Source of the DNA: Streptomyces sp. NRRL F-5727 | Lineage (GTDB): Bacteria; Actinomycetota; Actinomycetes; Streptomycetales; Streptomycetaceae | Length of the DNA stretch: 46,262 nt | Direction of reading: 5' to 3' | Assembly: GCF_000719555.1 (NCBI RefSeq) | Contig: NZ_JOGX01000050.1 | Location: 1 to 46,262 of the forward strand | Shown here: positions 17,737 through 24,762 of the stretch, piece by piece | Position numbering within the stretch: position 1 is the stretch's first letter | Layout of the letters: the number at the start of each line of letters is the position of its first letter | Notes under the pieces: model-generated | What the model saw: the letters and a program-made list of their open reading frames with translations, nothing else | The model's database searches: none | Told to the model about the DNA's origin: nothing | Translations under genes and position numbers: made by a program

Positions 17737-18729
17737 ATGCGCATCGGACTCATCGGTACGGGCCGGATCGGGAGTTTTCACGCGGGGGTGCTCGCCCGGC
17801 ATCCGGGGGTCGGCGCGCTGGTGGTCGCCGACGCCGATCCGGCGCGGGCGGCCGCGGTGGCGGCGGCGGTGGGCGCCGAGGCCGCGCCGGACGTCGCGGC
17901 GCTGCTCGGCGGGGGCCTGGACGCCGTGGTGATCGCCTCGGCGACGGCCGCGCACGCGGAGCTGATCGCCCGGGCCGCGCGGGCGGGGCTGCCGGCCTTC
18001 TGCGAGAAGCCGATCGCGCTGGACGTGCCGGGCACGCTGGCCGCGCTGGCGGCGGTCGCGGAGGCGGGCACCGAGCTGCAGCTGGGCTTCATGCGCCGCT
18101 TCGACGCGGGCTACCGGGCGGCGCGCGAGGCGGTCCGGGCGGGGCGGCTGGGGAGGCTGCACACGGTACGGACGGTGACCTCGGACCCGGAGCCGCCGCC
18201 CGCCGCGTATCTGCCGCTGTCCGGCGGTCTCTTCCGGGACTGCATGGTGCACGACGTCGACATCGTGCGCTGGGTGACCGGCCGGGAGGTCGTGGAGGTG
18301 TACGCGACCGGCTCGGACGCGGGCCCGGCGATGTTCCGCGAGGCCGGTGACGTGGACACGGCCGCCGCGCTGCTCACCCTGGACGACGGCACGCCTGTGA
18401 CGGCGACGGCGACCCGCTGCAACGGCGCCGGGTACGACGTACGGATGGAACTGGCCGGGGACCGGGACCAGTTCGCGGTGGGGCTGGACGAGCGGACCCC
18501 GCTCACCTCGCTGGAGCCGCACTCCCCCGCGCCGCCGCCGAAGCCGTGGCCCGGCTTCCTGGAGCGGTTCGCCCCGGCGTACGAGGCGGAGCTGGACGCC
18601 TTCGTCCGGCTGGTGCGCGGCGAGGCCCCGAACCCGTGCGACGGGCGGGAGGCGCTGGCCGCGCTGCGGGTCGCGGACGCGTGCGAGCGGTCCCGGCGCG
18701 AGCACCGGCCGGTGCGGGTCGCGGACTGA
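17737..18729 (+). CDS. Gfo/Idh/MocA-family oxidoreductase (inositol 2-dehydrogenase-like)
   Basis: The protein has 330 residues. An N-terminal Rossmann domain carries GTGRIG (residues 7-12) and the family signature EKP (90-92). The C-terminal sheet domain carries the active-site block FRDCMVHDVDIVRW, where Asp168 and His172 are the expected catalytic pair. It is closest in feel to inositol 2-dehydrogenases (IolG), but the family also oxidises glucose, scyllo-inositol and amino-sugars. The divergent GntR regulator and the sugar importer place it in catabolism of the imported compound. There is little room for a ribosome site before ATG 17737, so the transcript may be nearly leaderless. Confidence 0.88.
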   Translation: MRIGLIGTGRIGSFHAGVLARHPGVGALVVADADPARAAAVAAAVGAEAAPDVAALLGGGLDAVVIASATAAHAELIARAARAGLPAFCEKPIALDVPGTLAALAAVAEAGTELQLGFMRRFDAGYRAAREAVRAGRLGRLHTVRTVTSDPEPPPAAYLPLSGGLFRDCMVHDVDIVRWVTGREVVEVYATGSDAGPAMFREAGDVDTAAALLTLDDGTPVTATATRCNGAGYDVRMELAGDRDQFAVGLDERTPLTSLEPHSPAPPPKPWPGFLERFAPAYEAELDAFVRLVRGEAPNPCDGREALAALRVADACERSRREHRPVRVAD

Positions 18730-18731
18730 GC

Positions 18732-19157
18732 TCAGCCGACGGCGCGGACGGTGCCCTGGGCGAGGGCGCAGACGGTCTCGTCGCCCTCCTCGTCGACGGT
18801 GAGGAGTTCGCAGCGGACGACGGCCTGGCGGCGGCCGGCGTGCAGGACCTCGGCGCGGGCGCGGAGGGTGACGCCGACGGCGGGGCGGACGTAGTCGATG
18901 GAGTACCCGGCGGTGAGGACGGCCGGGCCGAGGACGGTGCCGGCGGCGAAGGTGATCGCGTTGTCGGCGGCGTACGAGAGGACTCCGCCGTGCACGAAGC
19001 CGTTCTGCTGGCGCAGGTCCTCGCGGATCGGCAGTTCGAGGGTGGCGCCGCCGTCGCCGAAGGCGCGGACGTCGGCGCCGACGAGGCGGCTGAAGGGCTG
19101 GGCCCGCAGGATGTCCCGGGCCATGGCGAGGGTGGCGGAGTCGGTCACCCTCGTCAC
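18732..19157 (-). CDS. PaaI-family hotdog thioesterase
   Basis: The 141-residue protein has the single hotdog fold. The family motif is NGFVHGGVLSYAADNA, with HGG at 56-58 and the probable catalytic Asp65. A later block, AGYSIDYVRPA, is typical of PaaI/YbgC-like acyl-CoA thioesterases. The cytosolic enzyme likely hydrolyses aryl- or acyl-CoA. It ends 2 bases from the convergent dehydrogenase stop, and its start lies 1 base before the response-regulator stop upstream on the same strand. It may be read with the two-component pair. Confidence 0.85.
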   Translation of the reverse strand: MTRVTDSATLAMARDILRAQPFSRLVGADVRAFGDGGATLELPIREDLRQQNGFVHGGVLSYAADNAITFAAGTVLGPAVLTAGYSIDYVRPAVGVTLRARAEVLHAGRRQAVVRCELLTVDEEGDETVCALAQGTVRAVG

Positions 19158-19158
19158 C

Positions 19159-19845
19159 CTACTCGCCGGTACCCCCGTGGGGGTCCTGATCGAGGAGACC
19201 GGCGTCGTGGACGAGGAGCGCGATCTGGACCCGGTTGTTGAGGCCGAGCTTGGCGAGCAGCCGGGAGACGTACGTCTTCACCGTCGGCACGCTCATGTAC
19301 AGCTCGGCGGCGATCTCGGCGTTGGAGGCGCCGCGGCCGACGGCGACGGCCACCTCCCGCTCGCGGTCGGCGAGCCCGCCGAGGCGTTCGGCGGCGCCGG
19401 CCCGGCGGGGGCGGGCCTCGGGGCGGCCGGCGACATGGCTCATCAGCTGGCGGGTGACGGCCGGGGAGAGCACCGGGTCGCCGGCGGCGACCCGGCGGAC
19501 GGCGGCGACGATCTCGGCGGGCGGGGTGTCCTTGAGGACGAACCCGGCGGCGCCGGCCCGCAGCGCGCGCAGCACCTGCTCGTCGGCGTGGAAGGTGGTC
19601 AGGACGATCACCTCGGGGGCGCCGGGGCGGGCCCGGAGCCGTTCGGTGGCGGTGAGGCCGTCGACGTGCGGCATACGGATGTCCATGAGGACGACGTCGG
19701 GGGCGAGCCGGGCGACGAGGTCGGGGACCTCGCTCCCGTCGGAGCCCTCGCCGACGATCTCGACGGCGTCGTCGCCGCCGAGCATCAGGGTGAGGCCCGC
19801 GCGGACCAGGGGGTCGTCGTCGACGAGGAGCAGCCGGATGGTCAT
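19159..19845 (-). CDS. NarL/LuxR-family response regulator
   Basis: The protein has 228 residues. The receiver domain has the acidic pocket VDDD, phospho-acceptor Asp55 in LMDIRMP, TTF and the Lys in VLKDTPP. The C-terminal LuxR-type helix-turn-helix begins near 160 (LADREREVAVAVGRGASNAEIAAELYMSVPTVKTYVSRLLAKLG). Its ATG overlaps the kinase stop by 4 bp, so the two form a cognate pair. A 12-bp inverted repeat upstream of the kinase gene (21108-21144) is a candidate binding site. Confidence 0.93.
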   Translation of the reverse strand: MTIRLLLVDDDPLVRAGLTLMLGGDDAVEIVGEGSDGSEVPDLVARLAPDVVLMDIRMPHVDGLTATERLRARPGAPEVIVLTTFHADEQVLRALRAGAAGFVLKDTPPAEIVAAVRRVAAGDPVLSPAVTRQLMSHVAGRPEARPRRAGAAERLGGLADREREVAVAVGRGASNAEIAAELYMSVPTVKTYVSRLLAKLGLNNRVQIALLVHDAGLLDQDPHGGTGE

Positions 19846-21056
19846 GGGGGCCACGGTAGCCAGGCGGTGAGGGCGAAGCCGCCGCCGGGGGCCGGGCCGT
19901 GGTCGAGGCGCCCGCCGGCGAGCGCGGCCCGCTCGGAGAGCCCGATGAGGCCCTGGCCGGAGCCGGGGACGTGCGGGACGGGTCCGTCCGGCGCCGGGTT
20001 GCTGACCTCGACGGTGAGCCCTTCGCCGGGCCGGCCGCGCAGCAGGACGGTGACCCGGGCGCCGGGGGCGTGCTTGCGGGCGTTGGTGAGGCCCTCCTGG
20101 GCGATGCGGTAGACGGTGCGGCCGGTGGCGGCGGGTACGGCGCGGGGGTCGTCGACCGTGGAGTCCAGGACGACCGTCATCCCGGCCGCGCGGGACTCGT
20201 CGACGAGCTCGCCGAGGGTGGCGAGGGTCGGCTGCGGCCGGTCGCCGCCGCCGCTCTCCTCCCCCGGGGCGCGCAGCACGCCGATGATCTCGCGCAGGTC
20301 CTGGAGGGCGTCGTGGGCGCTGTCGCGGATGACGCCGGCGGCGCGGGCGATCTGCTCGGGCGGGGCGTCGGGCCGGAACTCCAGGGCGCCGGCGTGGACG
20401 CTGAGCAGGGTGAGCCGGTGGGCGAGGACGTCGTGCATCTCGCGGGCGATGGCCTCGCGGGCCAGCCGCTGGGCCTGTGCGGCGCGCAGCTCGGCCTCCG
20501 ACTCGGCCCGCTCGGCGCGCTCGCGTAGCGCCTCGACGAGCTGGCGGCGGGCCCGGACGAGCATGCCCCAGGCGGTGACGAGGAGGGTGAGGGAGACGCC
20601 GAGGACGATGCCGAGGACGGCGCCGGTCTCGGGGTCGGGGCGGACGAAGACGGTGACGACGGCGCCGGCGAGGGCGATCCCGAGGATCCAGGCGATCTCC
20701 CGGAAGGGCCGGCGGACGGCGACGCTGAAGAGGCTCGCGAGCATGGCGCCGGCGGCGACCGGGGCGAGGGCGCCGACGACGGCGAGGACGGCGGCGAGCC
20801 CGACGGGCCACCGGCGGCGCAGCCAGAGCGCGCAGCAGGCGAGGGCGCCGACGATCTGGTCGGCCAGGTTCACGGCGTCGCCGTTGTAGCGGGCGCTGGT
20901 GTCGAGGGCGACGAGCCCGAAGACGGCGGCGAGCAGGAAGACGACGGTGTCGACGACCCAGTCCCGGACGGTACGGCGGGGCCGGCCGGCCCCGCTCCCG
21001 CCCGGTTCGACCAGGTGGGAGGGGAGCAGCCAGCGCTGCCGGTCCGTTCGCGTCAT
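19842..21056 (-). CDS. NarL-type sensor histidine kinase
   Basis: The protein has 404 residues. The N-terminal half has five or six hydrophobic segments (about 33-165) with no large external sensor domain. A short coiled region (ALRERAERAESEAELRAAQAQRLA) leads to the HisKA_3 dimerisation box AREMHDVLAHRL (phospho-His208). The ATPase domain ends GQGLIGLSERAALAGGRL. This intramembrane-sensing form is frequent in Streptomyces. The start ATG 21056 is chosen because the frame upstream has no kinase character. The signal is unknown. Confidence 0.92.
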   Translation of the reverse strand: MTRTDRQRWLLPSHLVEPGGSGAGRPRRTVRDWVVDTVVFLLAAVFGLVALDTSARYNGDAVNLADQIVGALACCALWLRRRWPVGLAAVLAVVGALAPVAAGAMLASLFSVAVRRPFREIAWILGIALAGAVVTVFVRPDPETGAVLGIVLGVSLTLLVTAWGMLVRARRQLVEALRERAERAESEAELRAAQAQRLAREAIAREMHDVLAHRLTLLSVHAGALEFRPDAPPEQIARAAGVIRDSAHDALQDLREIIGVLRAPGEESGGGDRPQPTLATLGELVDESRAAGMTVVLDSTVDDPRAVPAATGRTVYRIAQEGLTNARKHAPGARVTVLLRGRPGEGLTVEVSNPAPDGPVPHVPGSGQGLIGLSERAALAGGRLDHGPAPGGGFALTAWLPWPP

Positions 21057-21107
21057 ATCCGCAATGTACGCAGCCGGGGCCCGGCGCACCGGTCCGCGGC
21101 GGCCGTC

Positions 21108-21144
21108 CGCGACCGAAGTCGCGCGGGTCGATACTTCGGTCGCG
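21108..21144. promoter_or_regulatory. 12-bp inverted repeat upstream of the kinase-regulator pair
   Basis: CGCGACCGAAGT (21108-21119) and ACTTCGGTCGCG (21133-21144) are perfect inverted arms around 13 bases. It lies in the 144-base gap between the kinase start and the divergent small gene at 21201. The spacing fits a dimeric NarL-type response regulator, so autoregulation and control of the small gene are plausible. Confidence 0.5.
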
Positions 21145-21200
21145 CGGCCGTCGACCGGCGGCCGACGCGGCCGGCCGGGCGGCGCGCCCATGATCGCCGC

Positions 21201-21425
21201 ATGAGGAGATTTCTTGAGGTGACCGGTTTCCTGCTCACCGTCTTCGGGGTCTGCGGTGTGGTGCGGGAGCTGACGGACGGCTGGTTCTCGTTCATGGGCG
21301 CGACGCGCTTCCTGACCGAGCACGTGGGGTTCCTGGAAGGCCGCGAGGTCTTCGCGAACGTCGTGGTCGCCGTGCTCGGCCTGGTGCTGATGATCGTCTC
21401 GGAGCGGGTCGAGAAGAAGTCCTAG
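21201..21425 (+). CDS. Small two-helix membrane protein
   Basis: The protein has 74 residues. Two hydrophobic stretches (about 6-22 and 52-67) flank a polar part containing LTDGWFSFMGATRFLTEHV, and the C-terminus is KK-rich. It has no known motif. It is divergent from the two-component genes and could be a target or accessory of that system. There is no ribosome site before ATG 21201, so the mRNA may be leaderless. The stop shares a CTAG with the stop of the convergent gene at 21422. Confidence 0.65.
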   Translation: MRRFLEVTGFLLTVFGVCGVVRELTDGWFSFMGATRFLTEHVGFLEGREVFANVVVAVLGLVLMIVSERVEKKS

Positions 21426-21760
21426 GCGCGGGGGGCGGTGTCCAGATGTTCGGCGAGCCGGCGCTGGGCGCCGCCGCTCGCGCTGAGTCCGGCGCCCAGG
21501 GCGGCGCACGGGACCGAGCCGCCGAGCAGGGCGACGAGGAGCGGCCAGTCGCGCACCTCGACACACGCGTCGTCGTGGGCGTACTCGCTGGCGACCAGCG
21601 CGGGGCACTTGCCGTCCTCGGCGTACGGGGTGACGAGGAGGACGGCGAACCAGGCCCAGAGGAGCCCTGCGACGGCGAGGAGGCCGAGGCCCCACGCCTG
21701 GGTGCGGCGGGCGCGGGCGAGCAGCGGGGACTCGGGGGCGACGGTGGGGTTGCTTGGCAT
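21422..21760 (-). CDS. Small membrane protein of unknown function
   Basis: The protein has 112 residues and two membrane helices (about 25-46 and 71-92). The external loop between them holds two Cys (GKCPALVASEYAHDDACVEV) that could form a disulfide. It has no recognised family. It begins 9 bases after the EamA transporter stop, suggesting co-transcription with that gene. It is convergent with the 74-residue protein, their stop codons interlocking in CTAG. Confidence 0.7.
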   Translation of the reverse strand: MPSNPTVAPESPLLARARRTQAWGLGLLAVAGLLWAWFAVLLVTPYAEDGKCPALVASEYAHDDACVEVRDWPLLVALLGGSVPCAALGAGLSASGGAQRRLAEHLDTAPRA

Positions 21761-21769
21761 GGACAGAAC

Positions 21770-22708
21770 CTATCGGGCGTCCGCGTCGGCGCTCCGGCGG
21801 CCCCAGGCGGTGCCCGTGAGGACCAGGACGGCGCCCGCGAGGCCGAGGACGCCGGGCCGGTCGCCGGCCAGGGCGATGCCGGCGAGGGCGGCCCACAGCG
21901 GCTCGGTGCCGAGCAGCAGGCTGACCCGGGAGGCGGAGGTGCGGCGGACGGCCCACATCTGCACGAAGAAGGCGAAGAGGGTGCAGAAGACGGAGAGGAA
22001 GAGCAGCCCGGCCCACTCGCGGGGGCCGAAGTCCAGCGCGGCGGCCCACGGGCTGACGCCGCCGCCGGTCGCGGAGAGGACGGCGAAGACGAGGACGGCG
22101 GTGCCGAGCTGGACGGTGGTCAGGGAGAGCGCGTCGGCCGACTGGACCGCCTTGATCCGGGCCATCGCGAGGACGTGCACGGTCCGGGCCACCGCCGCGA
22201 GCAGGATCAGCAGGTCGCCGAGGGAGGGGGCGGTGAAGCCCGCGCCCTGGGTGAGCAGGACGACGCCGGCGACGGAGAGCCCCGCGGCGCCGAGGAAGCC
22301 GCGCGACGGCCTGGTGCGGGTGACGGCGGCCTCGGCGAGCGGGGTGAAGATCATGGTGAGGCTGATGATCAGGCCCGCGTTGGTGGCCGAGGTGTGGACG
22401 ACCCCGTAGGTCTCCAGGAGGAAGATCCCGGCGAGGATCCCGCCGAGCAGGGCGGCACCGCGCCACTGCGCGCCGGTCAGGGCCCGCAGGCCCTTCCGTC
22501 CGGCGGCGACCAGGACGGGCACCACCAGCGCGAACCGCAGCACCAGGACGGCGACGACGGTGTGGCTGGTGGTGATGCCCTTGGCCGCGAGGTAGCTGCC
22601 GCCCCAGAAGGCGGCGACGAGCAGCAGCGGAAGGTCGGTGAGCCAGGCGCGGCGCCGGGCGCCGAGGGGGACGGATCCGGCGTACGGCGAAGCGGACGAA
22701 GCGGCCAT
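21770..22708 (-). CDS. DMT-superfamily (EamA) transporter
   Basis: This 312-residue protein has ten hydrophobic segments in two five-helix EamA repeats. The first begins LPLLLVAAFWGGSYLAAKG, with the typical GRKGLRALTG loop; the second begins GDLLILLAAVARTVHVL and ends with GTEPLWAALAGIALAGDRPG. Members export amino acids or drug-like metabolites, or import sugars and metabolites; this one cannot be assigned. ATG 22708 is chosen, with GGAGA 9 bases before it; the open frame continues 18 codons upstream. That ribosome site falls inside a 7-bp inverted repeat, which may control translation. Confidence 0.88.
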   Translation of the reverse strand: MAASSASPYAGSVPLGARRRAWLTDLPLLLVAAFWGGSYLAAKGITTSHTVVAVLVLRFALVVPVLVAAGRKGLRALTGAQWRGAALLGGILAGIFLLETYGVVHTSATNAGLIISLTMIFTPLAEAAVTRTRPSRGFLGAAGLSVAGVVLLTQGAGFTAPSLGDLLILLAAVARTVHVLAMARIKAVQSADALSLTTVQLGTAVLVFAVLSATGGGVSPWAAALDFGPREWAGLLFLSVFCTLFAFFVQMWAVRRTSASRVSLLLGTEPLWAALAGIALAGDRPGVLGLAGAVLVLTGTAWGRRSADADAR

Positions 22709-22716
22709 CGGTGCGG

Positions 22717-22745
22717 GTCTCCAACTCTGCTCAAGGGGTGGAGAC
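22717..22745 (-). promoter_or_regulatory. Hairpin covering the ribosome site of the EamA gene
   Basis: GTCTCCA and TGGAGAC are perfect 7-base arms around 15 bases. On the minus-strand transcript the downstream arm contains the GGAGA ribosome site of the transporter. Pairing would hide the start region, so a translational switch is possible. I do not recognise a named riboswitch. Confidence 0.4.
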
Positions 22746-22830
22746 TTCGTCGGCTCGCCCACTCTGACACGGGGACGATCACCGTACCGGCCCGTCCCGG
22801 TGGTGACTACACCCTTTTCCTCGCCCCCGC

Positions 22831-23442
22831 TCAGGCGTAACTGCCGTACGTGGGGCGGCCCGCGCGCTCGTAGGTGTGGAGGGCGACGCCTGTGCTGGTG
22901 ACGACGGCCTCGGTGAGCCGGAAGGCGGTCGGCCGGGCCCCCTCGGTGAAGAGGCGGTAGCCGGTGCCGAGGACGACCGGGAAGAGGTGCAGGTGGAGGG
23001 TGTCGATGAGGTCGTGGGCGAGGAGGGTGCGGGCGAGTCCGCCGCTGCCGTGCATCTGGATCTCGCCGTCGAGGCGCTCCTTGAGCGCGGTGACCTCCTC
23101 GACGGCGTCCCCGCGCAGCAGGGTCGTGTGGGCCCAGTCGGCGGAGTCGAGGGTGGTGGTGGCGACGTACTTGGGCAGGGCGTTGAGCTTGCTCGCGACG
23201 GGGTCGGCCGGGTCGTCGTGCTTCGGCCAGTACCCCGCGAAGATCTCGTAGGTGCGGCGGCCGAGGAGGAAGGCGGTGGGCCGGGAGAAGATCCCGTCGA
23301 TGTGGCGGCCGAAGTCCTCGTCGCCGAAGGGCACGGACCAGCCGCCGTGCTCGAAGCCGCCGCTGCGGTCCTCGTCGGGGCCGCCGGGCGCCTGGTAGAC
23401 GCCGTCGAGGGTGAGGAACTGGGTGAGGCTGAGGGTGGCCAT
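22831..23442 (-). CDS. Dihydrofolate reductase-fold protein (RibD C-terminal type)
   Basis: The protein has 203 residues. It starts MATLSLTQFLTLDGVYQAPGG, then SGGFEHGGWSVPFGDEDFG, FLLGRRTYEIFAGYW, EIQMHGSGGLARTLL and DTLHLHLFPVVLGTGYRLF. These are the standard blocks of the bacterial DHFR/RibD_C family of NADPH-dependent reductases. These genes are abundant in Streptomyces and their substrates are mostly unknown; it is not a housekeeping folA. ATG 23442 has AAAGG 9 bases before it. It is divergent from the SDR gene across 176 bases that include a GGAAC/GTTCC inverted repeat at 23465-23479. Confidence 0.88.
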   Translation of the reverse strand: MATLSLTQFLTLDGVYQAPGGPDEDRSGGFEHGGWSVPFGDEDFGRHIDGIFSRPTAFLLGRRTYEIFAGYWPKHDDPADPVASKLNALPKYVATTTLDSADWAHTTLLRGDAVEEVTALKERLDGEIQMHGSGGLARTLLAHDLIDTLHLHLFPVVLGTGYRLFTEGARPTAFRLTEAVVTSTGVALHTYERAGRPTYGSYA

Positions 23443-23464
23443 GACGCTTGCCTTTCGGTCGGTG

Positions 23465-23479
23465 GGAACGTCGGGTTCC
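23465..23479. promoter_or_regulatory. GGAAC-GTCGG-GTTCC repeat in the DHFR-like/SDR divergent gap
   Basis: Perfect 5-base arms with a 5-base centre lie 23 bases before the DHFR-like start. A TTGAAT -35-like hexamer for the SDR lies at 23575-23580. No regulator gene is adjacent, so the pairing with a factor is unknown. Confidence 0.3.
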
Positions 23480-23618
23480 ATCCGTATCGACCGGGACGGG
23501 TACCGCAACTCATCGGTGCGCGCCGAAGTCGGTGTCCGATGGCCGCCAGCGGAGGCTCCTCGCCCCCGCTTTCCTTGAATCCGCAACCAGTTAGGCGATT
23601 TCGAGGAGGCAGGGAGCG

Positions 23619-24377
23619 ATGTCCACGATGAACGCGGTGAACGCGATGGACGGGACGGCGGTACTCGTGACGGGCGGCAGCCGCGGCATCGGCGCGGCGA
23701 CGGCGGTCCGGCTCGCCCGGCAGGGCGCCGACGTGGCCTTCACCTATGTACGGGACGAGGCGGCGGCCAAGGAGGTCGCGGCCCGCATCGAGGCGGCCGG
23801 CCGGCGGGCGCTGCCGCTGCGCGCGGACGCGGGGGACGCCGGGGAGGCGGCGGGCGTGGTGCACCGGGCGGCGGACGACCTGGGGCGGCTCGACGTCCTG
23901 GTGAACAACGTCGGCATCGGCGTCCTCGGCCCGCTGGGCGAGCTGACCCTCGCCGACGTGGACCGGGTGCTCGCGGTGAACGTCCGGGCCACGTTCCTCG
24001 CCTCCCAGGCGGCGGCGGAGCGGCTGCCCGACGGCGGCAGGATCATCACGATCGGCACCTGCATGACCCAGCGCGTGCCGGGCCCCGGCGGCACCCTCTA
24101 CACGCTGAGCAAGTCGGCGCTGGTGGGCCTGACGCGGGCGCTGGCGCGCGAACTCGGCGGGCGCCGGATCACCGCGAACATCGTCCACCCGGGCCCGGTC
24201 GACACCGACCTCAACCCGGCGGACGGCCCGTACGCGGAGGGCCAGGCGGCCCTGACGGCGCTCGGCCGCTTCGGCACCCCGGACGAGGTCGCCGCCGCCG
24301 TCGCCTACCTGGCGGGCCCGGAAGGCCGCTACGTGACGGGCGCCGAACTGTCGGTGGACGGCGGGCACGCGGCCTGA
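23619..24377 (+). CDS. Short-chain dehydrogenase/reductase with altered catalytic Ser position
   Basis: This 252-residue classical SDR has the cofactor loop TGGSRGIG (residues 18-25), the NNVG motif, the YxxxK pair in YTLSK, and a C-terminus of GRYVTGAELSVDGGHAA. In the usual family a Ser stands 13 residues before the active Tyr. Here the stretch reads IGTCMTQRVPGPGGTLY, with Cys at that place and Thr before it. Either could take the role, or activity may be changed. Basic residues after the first strand and AFTYVRDEA suggest NADP(H). GAGGAGG precedes ATG 23619. It may pair functionally with the divergent DHFR-like reductase. Confidence 0.87.
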   Translation: MSTMNAVNAMDGTAVLVTGGSRGIGAATAVRLARQGADVAFTYVRDEAAAKEVAARIEAAGRRALPLRADAGDAGEAAGVVHRAADDLGRLDVLVNNVGIGVLGPLGELTLADVDRVLAVNVRATFLASQAAAERLPDGGRIITIGTCMTQRVPGPGGTLYTLSKSALVGLTRALARELGGRRITANIVHPGPVDTDLNPADGPYAEGQAALTALGRFGTPDEVAAAVAYLAGPEGRYVTGAELSVDGGHAA

Positions 24378-24410
24378 CGCGGAAGGGGGCGGAGCCCGAT
24401 CCCGGTGGAC

Positions 24411-24497
24411 TGAGCTTCGGCCGGCTGGGCTTCGGCCGGTGGGCTGAGCTTCGGCCGGCTGGGCTTCGGCCGGTGGGCTGAGCTTCGCCCGATGGGC
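24411..24497. repeat. 34-bp tandem repeat, two perfect copies and a partial third
   Basis: A 34-base unit beginning TGAGCTTCGGCCGGCTGGGC occurs exactly at 24411-24444 and 24445-24478, followed by a diverged partial copy (from 24479). Within each unit CTTCGGCCGG recurs twice, giving a 16- to 18-base sub-period. It lies in the 385-base gap between the SDR and allantoicase genes. No spacer-repeat alternation is present. Confidence 0.8.
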
Positions 24498-24529
24498 CGG
24501 CGAGTGAGCCGAAGGGGCGCGCCGGGGGA

Positions 24530-24589
24530 ACGGGTCCGAGCGCGCGGAGCCTCCCGAGGAACGAGGGAGGCGAGCACGGTCGGACCCGT
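24530..24589. repeat. Nested palindrome (cruciform or stable RNA hairpin)
   Basis: Outer arms ACGGGTCCGA (24530-24539) and TCGGACCCGT (24580-24589) are perfect 10-mers. Inner arms GCCTCCC (24549-24555) and GGGAGGC (24565-24571) close a 9-base loop. There is no T-run. It may terminate the SDR transcript or be a copy of a dispersed intergenic element. Confidence 0.75.
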
Positions 24590-24627
24590 GAGCCCGGCAT
24601 GAAGCGCCCCGGAGGCGAACCGAGCCC

Positions 24628-24684
24628 AAAAAAATACAGTCCGCGAGGGCGCACCGGTGCTGTCGGGCCGGTGCGCCCTCGCGG
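24628..24684 (-). terminator. Strong intrinsic terminator of the allantoin operon
   Basis: CCGCGAGGGCGCACCGG (24641-24657) and its exact complement (24668-24684) form a perfect 17-bp stem with a 10-base loop. On the minus strand the stem is followed 6 bases later by seven T (24628-24634). It lies 79 bases past the allantoicase stop. This is the only textbook hairpin with T-run that I see in the window. Confidence 0.88.
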
Positions 24685-24762
24685 GCCGGGCGGGGTGTCG
24701 TGCCCGCCCGGTCAGGGGCCGGTCGGTGTCGGCCGGCCGGGCCCCCGGGTCGTACGGGCTCG

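Noticed and set aside
22709..22830. Known riboswitch class before the EamA gene
   Set aside because: I could not match the conserved cores of the guanidine, SAM, glutamine or cobalamin classes. Only the hairpin over the ribosome site is reported.
24411..24497. CRISPR array
   Set aside because: The 34-mers are directly adjacent without spacers, there are only two good copies, and there are no cas genes.
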